From: an uncultured Ignavibacteria bacterium
GTDB taxonomy: Bacteria; Bacteroidota; Ignavibacteria; Ch128b
DNA: 40,360 nt
Reading direction: 5' to 3'
NCBI GenBank assembly: GCA_937944105.1
Contig: CALDZP010000045.1
Span: 1-40,360 of the forward strand
Made by a program: the position numbers and the translations under genes
Shown: positions 1 through 9,500 of the stretch, in pieces
How positions within the stretch are numbered: position 1 is the first letter of the stretch
How the letters are laid out: every line of letters begins with the position of its first letter
The notes under the pieces: model-generated
The model's database searches: none
Seen by the model: only the letters and a program-made list of their open reading frames with translations
Told to the model about the DNA's origin: nothing

Positions 1-34
1 AATTTTCATTTTGCATTTTTATGCTTTTGTAAAG

Positions 35-114
35 GATTGCTTCGTCGTTTCACTCCTCGCAATGACAGCTACAAGGAACTGTCATTGCGACCCGCCAAAG
101 GCGGGGAAGCAATC
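35..114. repeat. hairpin-rich intergenic repeat, copy 1
   Basis: This copy folds as a three-way junction. An outer stem GATTGCTTC (35-43) pairs with GAAGCAATC (106-114). An inner 12-bp stem pairs 57-68 with 79-90. A third hairpin is CCCGCC-AAA-GGCGGG (91-105). The element is richer in G+C than its surroundings. Similar intergenic repeats are widespread in environmental bacterial genomes, which I state from general knowledge; no transposase is encoded here. The 5' flank (about 1-34) is also repeated before copy 3. Confidence 0.8.
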
Positions 115-165
115 TTTTGTAGTTGAGCTAATTAATTCTCAATTTGTTTGTATGCTTTTGTAAAG

Positions 166-245
166 GATTGCTTCGTCGTTTCACTCCTCGCAATGACAGC
201 TACAAGGGACTGTCATTGCGACCCGCCAAAGGCGGGGAAGCAATC
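166..245. repeat. hairpin-rich intergenic repeat, copy 2
   Basis: Nearly identical to copy 1, starting 131 bp downstream of it, with the same outer stem, 12-bp inner stem and GC-rich third hairpin. Apart from the core, the segment TATGCTTTTGTAAAG just upstream is shared by all three copies, so the duplicated unit is larger than the hairpin itself. Confidence 0.8.
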
Positions 246-297
246 TTTTCTGGTTACGGCAAAAATTTTCATTTTGCATTTTTATGCTTTTGTAAAG

Positions 298-344
298 GAT
301 TGCTTCGTCGTTTCACTCCTCGCAATGACAGCTAAAAGGGACTG
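298..344. repeat. hairpin-rich intergenic repeat, copy 3 (3'-truncated)
   Basis: Starts 132 bp after copy 2 and keeps the 5' half (outer-stem left arm and the Cys/Val-coding-like centre), but stops just after GACAGCTAAAAGGGACTG. The right arm and the GC-rich third hairpin are missing. The break coincides with the beginning of the broken repeat-protein reading frame at about 345, so the element probably inserted into, or recombined with, that gene. Confidence 0.7.
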
Positions 345-677
345 CTTAGTTCCAAAACAAGAATTGCGAAAAAGTTATTCGAATTCTTATGAAGCTTATG
401 ATAGAGAATATAACTATGGTTTAATACCAAAACGACGAATAAAAAAGATTTTTGGGGTAATTATGAAATTTATGATAAAGAATACAACTACGGTAAAAGC
501 CCAAAACAAAAAATTGAAAAAGGCTTTTGTAATGAGTATAAAGTCTATGACAAGGAATACAATTACGGAATCACACCAAAACAAACAATTAAAGAAAGTT
601 TTGATGGAACAATTGAGATATATGATAAAACTTACAATGATGGATTAACTCCTCACAAGGTTATCAAAAAGCGATAA
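345..677 (+). pseudogene. 3' remnant of a 25-residue tandem-repeat protein, 5'-truncated and frameshifted
   Basis: The segment encodes about four and a half units of a 25-residue repeat with the core YDKEYNYG followed by a PK(Q/R)-x-IK stretch. The first units are read in one frame (345-about 443). After an A6 run at 441-446 the remaining units continue in another frame and end at TAA 675-677. Adding one A in that run would restore a continuous frame. No start codon belongs to it: upstream codons come from the hairpin repeat. It is therefore a decayed gene end, or a gene end with a homopolymer sequencing error. The protein family is not recognised; Tyr/Asp/Gly-rich repeats suggest a structural or surface repeat protein, which is inference. 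Confidence 0.7.
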
Positions 678-713
678 TTTTATTTTAAAAAAGTTTTAAG
701 AGATTAGGGAAGT

Positions 714-744
714 TTTGAGAAAATATGGAAATTACTTATTTTTG
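714..744 (+). promoter_or_regulatory. Bacteroidota-type promoter of the initiator tRNA
   Basis: TTTG at 714-717 and TATTTTTG at 737-744 fit the primary-sigma consensus known from Bacteroidota (TTTG, about 19-21 bases, TAnnTTTG), with a 19-base spacer. The expected start of transcription, about 750, lies some 15 bases before the mature tRNA. The assignment rests on motif match and position only. Confidence 0.55.
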
Positions 745-766
745 TAAACAAAATTATGAAAAACAT

Positions 767-839
<73 letters not shown>

Positions 840-847
840 CAAAAAGT

Positions 848-873
848 AAAGCCGAATTTGATTCGGCTTTTTT
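848..873 (+). terminator. intrinsic terminator of tRNA-fMet
   Basis: GCCGAAT (851-857), loop TTG, ATTCGGC (861-867) form a perfect 7-bp stem followed by six T (868-873). It lies 11 bases past the tRNA end, as expected for a single-gene tRNA transcript. Confidence 0.9.
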
Positions 874-991
874 ATTTTAATATGGATTAGAATAAAACTA
901 TAAAATAAAATTAATCAAATGATAAACTTAATAAACGTTTGTGTAGTCAAAACTTTTGTTTAAGCCTGACGGAAAAATCTTATCTTAATTA

Positions 992-1756
992 TCAAACTAA
1001 AACTTCAAAAGATTTTAATAGAAAGGAAGTATAATCAGAATAATAGTTCTGAATTTTTACTTTGTTGTTTATCTTTTCAATAATCAAAGTGTCTACCAAT
1101 TCACCATTTTTCATCACACCAATTCGATTACAGAATTTTATCAAATATGGTATATCATGAGAAATACAAATTATAGTTGTCTTAAATTTTTGATTGATCT
1201 GAGTAAGAATCTTAATTAAATTAACCACTGCAACAACATCCTGCGAAGCGAAAGGCTCATCCAAAATCAAAATTTCAGGATTAAGCAAAAGTAATTTTAC
1301 AAGGGCAAGTCTTTGAAGTTGTCCTCCACTTAATTGTGAAGGATAATAACCCAAAATTTCATCACTGAGTCCAACTAAATTCAAAATTTCTTTTTTTCGT
1401 TTGAATAATTCATGTGGATTTACTTTTTTAATTTTTAATAATTCATTAAATGCTGAATCAATTTTTTGTAAAGGATCGTGTGAAGCCGAGTAATCTTGAA
1501 ATAAAAGCTGGATTCTGTGCTTTTCATCTATCCCGGAATAACTTTCATTGTGAATGAATTTTTCACCTGTTGTTTGTCTCTCAAGTCCAGCTATGACTTT
1601 AGCCAGAGTTGATTTACCTGAACCTGATTCACCTGTTATGCCGAAAATTTCTGCGTTATAAATTTCAAGATTTATATTTTTCAGAATCTCTTGATTTTGA
1701 TTTTTACCAACCTTAAGTGAGATATTTTTTAGTTTAAGAATTACATGTTTATTCAT
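992..1756 (-). CDS. ABC importer ATPase, OppF/DppF-like
   Basis: 254 aa. One nucleotide-binding domain of the peptide/nickel/oligosaccharide importer class. It hydrolyses ATP at the inner face of the membrane to drive the permeases. Visible motifs: Walker A GESGSGKST (42-50), Q-loop Gln87, signature LSGGQ (142-146), Walker B ending LDEP (165-168), switch His200. It is somewhat shorter than typical DppF proteins (about 320 aa) and lacks most of the usual C-terminal extension. The gene is second in a minus-strand pair: its ATG overlaps the TGA of the partner ATPase (ATGA at 1753-1756), so translation is probably coupled. It sits divergent from the binding protein and permeases, an unusual split for this transporter type. 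Substrate cannot be read from the ATPase. Confidence 0.9.
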   Translation of the reverse strand: MNKHVILKLKNISLKVGKNQNQEILKNINLEIYNAEIFGITGESGSGKSTLAKVIAGLERQTTGEKFIHNESYSGIDEKHRIQLLFQDYSASHDPLQKIDSAFNELLKIKKVNPHELFKRKKEILNLVGLSDEILGYYPSQLSGGQLQRLALVKLLLLNPEILILDEPFASQDVVAVVNLIKILTQINQKFKTTIICISHDIPYLIKFCNRIGVMKNGELVDTLIIEKINNKVKIQNYYSDYTSFLLKSFEVLV

Positions 1757-2529
1757 ACTTTTAATTGTTCGTATGATTTGAGAATGTTATGTAGCTCAAG
1801 GTTTTCATTATAACAAAAGAAACTTTTTTTATTTTCAAATATTTTCAATTCCCCATTATCTAAAAATGCAATCCTATCTGCGAATCTTTCTGCAATTGAA
1901 ATATCCTGTGTAATTAATATTAAAGTCCCTTTATCATTTCTAACATATTCATTAAAAATATTCAATAATTGATTAGCAATTGGTTTATCTAAAGCCGAAG
2001 TTGGTTCATCAGCGATTATAAGAGATGGTTTAGATGCAAGACACCTGACAGCAGATAGTCTCTGTAAAATTCCACCACTTAGTTCAAAAGGATATTTTTC
2101 CAGGATGACTTCATGATCTTCAAGATTGAGTTTTTTCATCAAGACAATAAAAGAATCAAAAGGGATGCTTTTTAATTCAGTTAATTCCTCGAATTGAGTC
2201 TTGATTTTCTTTACAGGATTAAAACTTGAAAAAGGATTTTGAAAAATATATCCAATTTCTTTTTGTCTAAGTAAATTTAATTCATTCTCACTTAATGATA
2301 AAATATTTAAACCATTAAATAAAATTTGTCCGGTTATATTGAAATGATTTTTATTTAATAAATTTGCAATTGAGAGAGAGAGAGTTGTTTTGCCTTGACC
2401 ATTTTTACCAATAATGACAAGAAATTCTTGCCCACTACACTCAAGATTGATTTTTTTTAAGATTAACTTATTCGGTTTTGTTGAAACAGATAGGTTTATT
2501 ATTCGAAGAATAAAATTTGAAGAAATCAT
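1753..2529 (-). CDS. ABC importer ATPase, OppD/DppD-like, with H-loop Gln
   Basis: 258 aa. Partner ATPase of the importer. Walker A GKNGQGKTT (41-49), Q-loop Gln97, signature LSGGI (150-154), Walker B ending ADEP (173-176). The switch (H-loop) position, where family members read ITHD, is ITQD here: Gln208, codon CAG at 1906-1908 on the minus strand. A single base change from His would explain it. In heterodimeric ABC ATPases one site is often degenerate, so the partner (which keeps His200) may supply the active site. That is inference. It is shorter than typical DppD (about 330 aa), without the long C-terminal tail. First gene of the minus-strand pair; it faces the binding-protein gene across an 85-bp divergent spacer. 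Confidence 0.88.
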   Translation of the reverse strand: MISSNFILRIINLSVSTKPNKLILKKINLECSGQEFLVIIGKNGQGKTTLSLSIANLLNKNHFNITGQILFNGLNILSLSENELNLLRQKEIGYIFQNPFSSFNPVKKIKTQFEELTELKSIPFDSFIVLMKKLNLEDHEVILEKYPFELSGGILQRLSAVRCLASKPSLIIADEPTSALDKPIANQLLNIFNEYVRNDKGTLILITQDISIAERFADRIAFLDNGELKIFENKKSFFCYNENLELHNILKSYEQLKV

Positions 2530-2614
2530 ATTAATCTTTTACATATTTCAAACTTAATATCAATATATTAAATTGGATACACAATATCATAATTTATCGG
2601 TTAGGAAATTTTAG
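2530..2614. promoter_or_regulatory. divergent promoter region of the Opp-like importer
   Basis: The 85-bp A/T-rich spacer must carry promoters for both halves of the transporter. On the minus strand TAAGTTTG (2549-2556 complement) matches the Bacteroidota -7 element and lies about 20 bases before the ATPase start, but no good TTTG partner is seen at the right distance. I find no clear element for the plus-strand gene. Confidence 0.3.
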
Positions 2615-4303
2615 ATGAAAAGGCCATTCTTATTTTCATTTCTCTTTGGAATTCTTGTGTTTATTATCATTTCCTGTAAATCGGAAAAAGATTTAAATGA
2701 GTTCAAGCCGGTTTATGGCGGTAATTTATTTATTGCAATTAAAAATGATATTGATTTTTTTAATCCTCTTTATTCAAATGATTTTTATTCTGGTTTAATA
2801 AACGATTTAATTTTTGGAGCATTAACGTATTCAGAATTTAATAGCGATTCAGGAAAGCTTATTTATTATCCTAATCTTGCTAAAGATTGGGAAATTTCTG
2901 ATGACAAAAAAAGCATTATTTATTTTTTAAAGACAAATTTAAAATGGAGTGATGGCGTTAAATTTTCTTCCAAAGATGTTTATTATTCTTATATACTGTA
3001 CACAAATCCAGAAGTAATGAGTGTAAGACAGGATGTAGAAAGATTTTTTATACATGATGTAGATGGGAAATTGAATCCATATAAGTCATTTCAAATTCTT
3101 AATGATTCTACAATAAAATTTAATTTTAGTTTTTCTGTTGAAGATCCACTTTTTGTAACAGGTCTTCCAATTCTTCCGGAGCACATATTTATTAAAATAC
3201 AAAAAGATAAAATACTAACTGATGAAATAAATACTAAACCAGTTGGAATTGGTCCATTTAAATTAGAAAATTATTTAAGACAACAACAAATAGTTCTTGT
3301 AAGAAATGATTCTGCCTATTATGATAGAATCCCCTTTATTGAAAAATTAGTATTTAAGGTTGTGCCGGATTATAATTCTCGTTTGAATCAATTGAAAAAT
3401 GGAGAAATTGATTTGATGACGGATATTCGTCCGGAAGATGCTGAGATTCTTAAAAATAAATTTAATTATATTCGAATTGAAGCCATTACAGGAAGAGATT
3501 ATGACTACATTGGTTGGAATAATTTAGATAACTATGCACTTAGTAAGTCAAAGTTCAAAATTATTAAGCCGCATCCACTATTTGGAGATAAAGAAATTAG
3601 ACTTGCTCTTTCAATGGCAATTAATCGACAGGAAATATTAAATGGATATTTTGGTGAATTTGCAAATCCAGCTATTTCCCCTATATCCCCAATTTTTAAA
3701 AATTTCTTAAATCTAAATCTTAAACCAATCCCATTTAATCCATTAGAGGCAAAAAAAATTTTCCAGAAAAAAGGGTGGAAGGATACAGATGGTGATGGCA
3801 TTATTGATAAAAACGGAATACCTTTCAGATTTAAATTAACCATTCCATCAGGTAAACCACATCGAGAATTTGCTGCTACAATTGTTAAAAATGATTTGAA
3901 AAAAATTGGTATTGACGTAGAAATTGAAAGACTTGAAAATTCTCTTTTCTTCTCTAATCTTTTTGAAAGAAAACTTGACGCATGGATTGCAGGCTGGACA
4001 ATTCCTCTTGATCTCGATCTTGAAGGATTCTGGGGTTCTGATTTGAACAAAAACTTTTTTAATGTATGTGGTTATCAAAATCCTGAAGTTGATAAAATTT
4101 TCGAGCAATTAAAAAAAGCAAATTCTTTCGAAGAAAAACGAAATCTAATCTTTAAGTTTCAGGAAATTATTTATTCTGATCAACCAGTTACATTTCTATA
4201 CTGGATTGATAATATTATAGGTTATAATAAAAAATTGAAAAATGTTAATTTCAATCCAGTTGCCTACACAAATAGAATCTGGGAATGGTTTATCGCTCAA
4301 TGA
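2615..4303 (+). CDS. ABC importer solute-binding lipoprotein, family 5 (Opp/Dpp-like)
   Basis: 562 aa. Extracytoplasmic binding protein that captures a ligand and delivers it to the permeases. A lipoprotein signal ends at the lipobox IISC (Cys21). The sequence shows the SBP_bac_5 pattern: a YGGNL start of the mature domain, a WSDGVKFSSKDV stretch, a GIGPFKL segment, and the RLALSMAINR helix. A DTDGDGIID loop near residue 391 is common in this family. Length is typical. Family 5 binding proteins bind oligopeptides, nickel, or in Thermotoga and relatives cello- and beta-gluco-oligosaccharides. Because beta-glucan genes lie downstream, an oligosaccharide ligand is possible, but the sequence does not decide it. 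It is first in the plus-strand operon and overlaps the next gene. Confidence 0.92.
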   Translation: MKRPFLFSFLFGILVFIIISCKSEKDLNEFKPVYGGNLFIAIKNDIDFFNPLYSNDFYSGLINDLIFGALTYSEFNSDSGKLIYYPNLAKDWEISDDKKSIIYFLKTNLKWSDGVKFSSKDVYYSYILYTNPEVMSVRQDVERFFIHDVDGKLNPYKSFQILNDSTIKFNFSFSVEDPLFVTGLPILPEHIFIKIQKDKILTDEINTKPVGIGPFKLENYLRQQQIVLVRNDSAYYDRIPFIEKLVFKVVPDYNSRLNQLKNGEIDLMTDIRPEDAEILKNKFNYIRIEAITGRDYDYIGWNNLDNYALSKSKFKIIKPHPLFGDKEIRLALSMAINRQEILNGYFGEFANPAISPISPIFKNFLNLNLKPIPFNPLEAKKIFQKKGWKDTDGDGIIDKNGIPFRFKLTIPSGKPHREFAATIVKNDLKKIGIDVEIERLENSLFFSNLFERKLDAWIAGWTIPLDLDLEGFWGSDLNKNFFNVCGYQNPEVDKIFEQLKKANSFEEKRNLIFKFQEIIYSDQPVTFLYWIDNIIGYNKKLKNVNFNPVAYTNRIWEWFIAQ

Positions 4304-5286
4304 AAAAGAATTTATTAAAGTTAGTTTTAAGAAGATTTTTAATTTCCTGTTTGATGATTTTTTTACTGATTGTAGCAGTTTTTTTTATGATGCATCTTTT
4401 GCCGGGAGAACCATTTCAACAATATTATTCCCCCAGACTTGGGAATGAACTCGCAGAGCAAATCAAATCAAAATTTGGGTTTGATCGTCCAGTTTCAGTA
4501 CAACTTCTTAAATGGATGAGAAATATATTGTCTGGTGATTTTGGATTTTCAATAGTTTATCAAAAACCGGTGATCGTATTAATTTCAGAATCAATTATAG
4601 TTACCTTATCAATTTCTTTATCATCTTTTATTTTACAAATTTTACTGACAATACCATCGGGACTTTTTCTGCTTAAACACGCAGGCAAAAAAATTGATTT
4701 TATAATTGACAAACTCGCATTGATCATTTATTCAGCCCCATCTTTTGTTGTAGCAATTGTATTAATTTATTTTGGTTCAATTTTAACTAATCTATTCCCA
4801 TCCTCACAACTTTTTTCTTACAATTACTACGAGATGACTACAACTCAAAAATTTTTTGATTTAATGCATCATCTAATTCTTCCAATATTAACTCTAACCA
4901 TAACATCAATGTCCTTTTCCATTCGATATCTTCGTCAAAATTTAATTGAAGCCAGCAATCAAGATTTTGTAGTTGCTCTTCGTGCAAGTGGAATTCCCGA
5001 AAACATACTTCGAAAAAATCATATTTTGCCAAATGCACTCATATCCTACATCACAATTTTAGGGTTAGAAATTGGTTCGCTTCTTAGTAAAACATTGATC
5101 ACTGAAATGGTTTTTTCATTACCTGGTATTGGAAGGCTGATGGTTGATTCAATTTTTTCAAGAGATTATCCCGTAATCGTTGCTTGTGTGATGATTTCAA
5201 GTTTGATGGTCATTTTTGGAAATTTAATAGCCGATTTATTGATATCCAGATTTAACCCAAAATCTTCTTATGAATTAGTTTCATAA
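4300..5286 (+). CDS. ABC importer permease, DppB/OppB-like
   Basis: 328 aa from ATG 4300; an in-frame ATG at 4285 would add five residues. I prefer 4300 because it overlaps the previous stop as ATGA (4300-4303), the usual coupling junction. Inner-membrane permease of the BPD_transp_1 family with an N-terminal membrane helix, a periplasmic segment and about five further helices. The cytoplasmic EAA coupling loop is visible (DFVVALRASGIPENILRKNH, which docks onto the ATPases) followed by the family's LPNAL. Length and topology are standard. It pairs with the DppC-like protein encoded four bases downstream. Confidence 0.92.
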   Translation: MKKNLLKLVLRRFLISCLMIFLLIVAVFFMMHLLPGEPFQQYYSPRLGNELAEQIKSKFGFDRPVSVQLLKWMRNILSGDFGFSIVYQKPVIVLISESIIVTLSISLSSFILQILLTIPSGLFLLKHAGKKIDFIIDKLALIIYSAPSFVVAIVLIYFGSILTNLFPSSQLFSYNYYEMTTTQKFFDLMHHLILPILTLTITSMSFSIRYLRQNLIEASNQDFVVALRASGIPENILRKNHILPNALISYITILGLEIGSLLSKTLITEMVFSLPGIGRLMVDSIFSRDYPVIVACVMISSLMVIFGNLIADLLISRFNPKSSYELVS

Positions 5287-5290
5287 GTTT

Positions 5291-6586
5291 ATGAAATCGA
5301 AAAAATTAAGAATTATTTTTATTTCTTACTTCTCTTTTCTTTTATTTTTAACAGTAATAAATATCAATAAAATTTTTGCGGGTATAAATTTTATTTATCT
5401 ATTGTTTATTTCAGTCTCTTTTAGACTTTCGTTAAGAGAAATTGATTTCATTCAAGCGACTTTTGTTTTAATTGCTTTGTTTGTGTTATCAACAATTTTC
5501 TTGCTTGTGAGCTTTAATATTTTACGATTAAAATTTATAGAGAGATTAATCAATAAAATGGAGAGTATAAATTTAGAATATTTTTCAGGTTTGATTCTGG
5601 CATTTTTTATGATAATAATTTCACTAACTGCACCAGTTATATCAGATGAGCCATCGTTTTATAAAGATGTTGCGATTACAAAATTGCTTCCACCATTTTC
5701 AAAGGTAAATTATGTTGTCAGGACGAACTTAAAAGGGAGTTTTACTGGATTAGAAGAAATCAAAAAGAAATTATTTGAAAACGAGGAAAAAGAAAGACGA
5801 ATATATTTCACAAAGATTGAATTTAAAGATACATTGGTTATAGTCCATAAAAACAAATTGAAAGAAACAATTCATATAAAAGAAATTGAAACTGTGAATA
5901 ATAAGCCGGTAATTTATTCTAAAATATTTTTTGCCGGAACAGATGAATTTGGTAGAGATATGTTAAGTCGAATAATTCATGGAGTTAGAATTTCCATTTT
6001 TATCGGTTTGTTAGCAGTGTTTATATCTTTTTTATTTGGTTCCGTTATTGGTTATTCATCAGGAATTATTGGAGGTGTGGTTGATGTTTTGTTAATGAGG
6101 TTAGTCGATTTCTTTCTTTCTTTCCCAATCTTATTTTTAGCGATTTTCTTGATTGCATTTGTTGGAAACTCTATTTTTCTTTTAATTATTGTGTTTGGTT
6201 TTTCTGGCTGGATGTATATTGCCAGAATTGCCCGGAATGAATCAATCGCTTGCATGAAAAGAGAATTTGTTCAGATGTTAATACTTGCTGGTCAGTCTAA
6301 AATAAAAATAATAACAAAACATATTTTACCAAATACTTTCTCATCAATATTGATAACTTTAATATTTCAAATGAGTAATGTGGTAATAGCAGAATCAGGA
6401 TTAAGCTTTTTGGGACTTGGAGTTCAGCCCCCAACTCCGACACTTGGAAATATTATAAAAAGTGGATATGAAAATTTATCGATCGCATGGTGGATATCTT
6501 TTTTGAGTGGGATAGCATTAATTACTGTTATTATCAGCTTTAATTTATTGGCTGAAGGTTTAAAAAATTATTATCACAAAAAATAA
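5291..6586 (+). CDS. ABC importer permease, DppC/OppC-like, with N-terminal extension
   Basis: 431 aa, against about 290-300 aa for ordinary DppC. The family hallmark GTDEFGRD, normally near residue 65, is at 216-223. The extra length comes from two or three additional hydrophobic segments within residues 8-76 and a charged segment of about 90 residues (119-210) between the next helix and the core. The core permease domain (about 225-428) has the usual helices, an EAA-type loop and a conserved GLSFLGLGVQPP motif near the end. The final TAA shares its last base with the ATG of the kinase gene (6584-6588), so transporter and kinase are translationally coupled. The role of the extension is unknown; an extracytoplasmic docking or sensing segment is speculation. 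Confidence 0.9.
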   Translation: MKSKKLRIIFISYFSFLLFLTVININKIFAGINFIYLLFISVSFRLSLREIDFIQATFVLIALFVLSTIFLLVSFNILRLKFIERLINKMESINLEYFSGLILAFFMIIISLTAPVISDEPSFYKDVAITKLLPPFSKVNYVVRTNLKGSFTGLEEIKKKLFENEEKERRIYFTKIEFKDTLVIVHKNKLKETIHIKEIETVNNKPVIYSKIFFAGTDEFGRDMLSRIIHGVRISIFIGLLAVFISFLFGSVIGYSSGIIGGVVDVLLMRLVDFFLSFPILFLAIFLIAFVGNSIFLLIIVFGFSGWMYIARIARNESIACMKREFVQMLILAGQSKIKIITKHILPNTFSSILITLIFQMSNVVIAESGLSFLGLGVQPPTPTLGNIIKSGYENLSIAWWISFLSGIALITVIISFNLLAEGLKNYYHKK

Positions 6587-9500
6587 TGATAATTAATTCA
6601 AGATATAAAGTTATTAAAAAACTTGGTTCGGGACGGAGCGATGTCTTCCTTGTGGAAGATTTAGAATTTGAGAATAGATTAATTGCATTAAAACTTATTT
6701 CAAAAGGTCAAATTACTCAGGATGAACTAAGTTCATTAAGAAATGAATTTAGATTATTAAGTGGTTTTAATCACCCAAATATTGTTCAGGTATATGAGTT
6801 TGATAGAATTTATTCATGTGATGATTCAACTTTCCTGAATTCATATTTCTATACTTCTGAATATATTTCTGGTAAAAATTTGATTGAATATTTTGAATCG
6901 CCTCTTAAACAATCAGATCTGGATAAATTTTATTACTGCTTGAAACAAATTTGTGAAGTGCTCTATTATATTCATCAATTAAATGTTATTCATTTTGATA
7001 TTAAACCCGAAAACTTTTTAATTGTTGAAACTTTTAATGATGAACCTTTATTGAAATTAATTGACTTTGGTTTTAGCACAACAACATTTGATAGTATAAA
7101 GGGTACACCAGCATATATCTCGCCAGAGTTGATATTAAAACAAAAAGTTGATTTTAGAACAGATCTTTACTCACTTGGTGCAACATTGTATCATGTAATA
7201 ACTGGAAAACCCCCATTTGAATCTTCGAACGAAGTTGATTTATTAAAACAACATCTTGAACAAATTCCACCTTCAATTGGAGATAATTTCCCTGAGTCCT
7301 TAAATCTAATTGTTCTTAAACTACTTTCAAAAAATCCAGATGATAGATTTAAAAATTCACTGGAAATATTAAAATATCTTCCATTTAAATTTCAAAAGAT
7401 TAAAAATATTTGGCCCCTACCAAAAATACTTTATTCGAGGAGAGATGAACTAAAAAAAATTCTTAAATTCTTTTCAGATGAAAACCTAGAATATGTTAGT
7501 TTGTTACTCCTTAGCGAAGAAGGAATGGGTAAATCCTTTTTAGTAAATAAAGTTATTGAATACCTCGATGATAATAATTTAGTTTATTTAATTATTAAAG
7601 GCGAAGAAAGTAAGATTTCTCATTATAATTTACTTTATTTACTGGTGAAGCAAATTGAGTTTATTCTTGTTCAAAAAAGAAAAATTGAGCATGAGGATTT
7701 AATAAAGAAAATAAATTTTGTTCTAAGTTTATTTGAAAAGTCAGAAAGTAGCATCGATTCATTTGAAAATTTGCGTAATTATATTGCCGAAATATTTATT
7801 GAGTTTGCCAGAAAAGTAAACTATGTTATAATTATTGATGATTTCAATTTACTTGATGAACCTACAAAGTCGTTTATTATTTATATATATCCATCTCTGA
7901 TGGATTTTAATGTAAAATTTTTGCTTAGTTCAAATTTGAAATTCATTCTTCAGAAGGAGGTTGAAAACTTTTCTCGCTCGATGGAAATTATTTTGACTCC
8001 GTTTACCGAAAAAGATATACATGAAATGCTTAAAAGTTGTTTTCACTTCGATTTTCCATATGAACCAGTTACAAAACTGATAGTGGAATATACAGATCTC
8101 TCTATTAAAGTAATCAATGAATTTTTGAACAATTTATTTGTAAGTGAAATACTCCAATTCAATGAAAATGGATTTATATTAAGGAATGATAAAATTGAAC
8201 CAGCATATTTTAAGAGGCAAATTGAGTCTATTCATCAGAAAAAATTTAATTTACTTACTACAATTCAAAAAGAAATAATTGAATACATTTCATTTCTTAT
8301 CCTACCGATTAAAATTAAATTATTAAGTGAAGCAATTACTTTAGATTATGAACGACTTAAAAACGAAATATTGCTTCTGGCATCATTCGGTTGGATAGAA
8401 TATTCTAAGTTAGATGAAACTGTTTTTATGTATAATAACAGTTTGAGAAATTATATAAACAGTAAATCTTCGCGAAGAAAGGAAATATGTTTAAGATTTG
8501 CAGAGTTGTTTGAATCCGAATCATTCCCAAGAAACATTATCGCTGAATATTTTAGTATGGCTGGTTATACTGAGAAAGCATTGGATGGTTACTTAAAAGC
8601 AGCTAAAGAAGCTGAAAATTTTTATTCTTTTTCAACAATGGAGAGTTACTTAAAAAAATGTCTTACTTTAGATTTAAATTCAGAAAAGATTCTGGAAATA
8701 AAATACCTGTTAACAAAATGTTATTTCAATCAGTCAGAATATAAAAATGCTGAGAAACTTGCTCAGGAATTGATTGAATTAATCACTTATGATGAAAGGA
8801 AGTTATATGATCTTTATCTAATTCTTGCAATTATTAAATATAAAATTGGTGAAATAGATCAAGCTTATGAATATTTTGACGAGGCGTACAGGTATGCTTT
8901 TACAGATGAACAGAAAATTGAAGTTGAGATTAATCAGATTAACCTGGAATTAAGTCAGGGAAACTTTGACCTTGTAAGAAAAAAATGCGAAAATCTTTTA
9001 AAGGAATATTCCAACTTGTTATCAGATAGAATGAGGGCTGCAATACTTAATAATCTTGGAATTTGTTACTCACAGCTGGGTTTATACAAAGAAGCAATCT
9101 CATATTTTAATGATGCATTTAGTTTGTACGAAAATGAAAAAAATATATTTAAGACTTCACAGCTATTTTTGAATTTAGGAAATATTTACAATTTAATTGG
9201 CAATAAAGAAAAAGCATTGGAGTATTGGGAAAAAGCACTTACAATCAATGAAAATGTTGGCAATTTATCTCAGAAGGCTACAATACTTAATAATATTGGA
9301 ATTTCATTTCTAGAGGAATTTAATTATGAAGATGCGCTTCGTTATTACATGAACTCAGAAGCGATATTTGAAAAAATTAATAATGTTTATGGAAAGAGTC
9401 TGACTTTATTTAATTTAGGTGAAACTAATTTTTTCTTATGCAATTATAGCGATGCGCTTAAATCCATAGATGAGGCAATTAATCTATCAAAAAAATTAGT

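Noticed and set aside
1-344. Possible CRISPR array
   Set aside because: Units are about 131 bp, hairpin-rich and only three; there are no short regular spacers and no cas genes.
148-648. 166-residue open frame across the repeat copies
   Set aside because: Its first half is read from the hairpin repeats and its second half switches out of the 25-residue-repeat frame; it has no coherent protein.
3532-4050. 172-residue minus-strand open frame inside the binding-protein gene
   Set aside because: Shadow of the solute-binding protein; no start signal and no recognisable domain.
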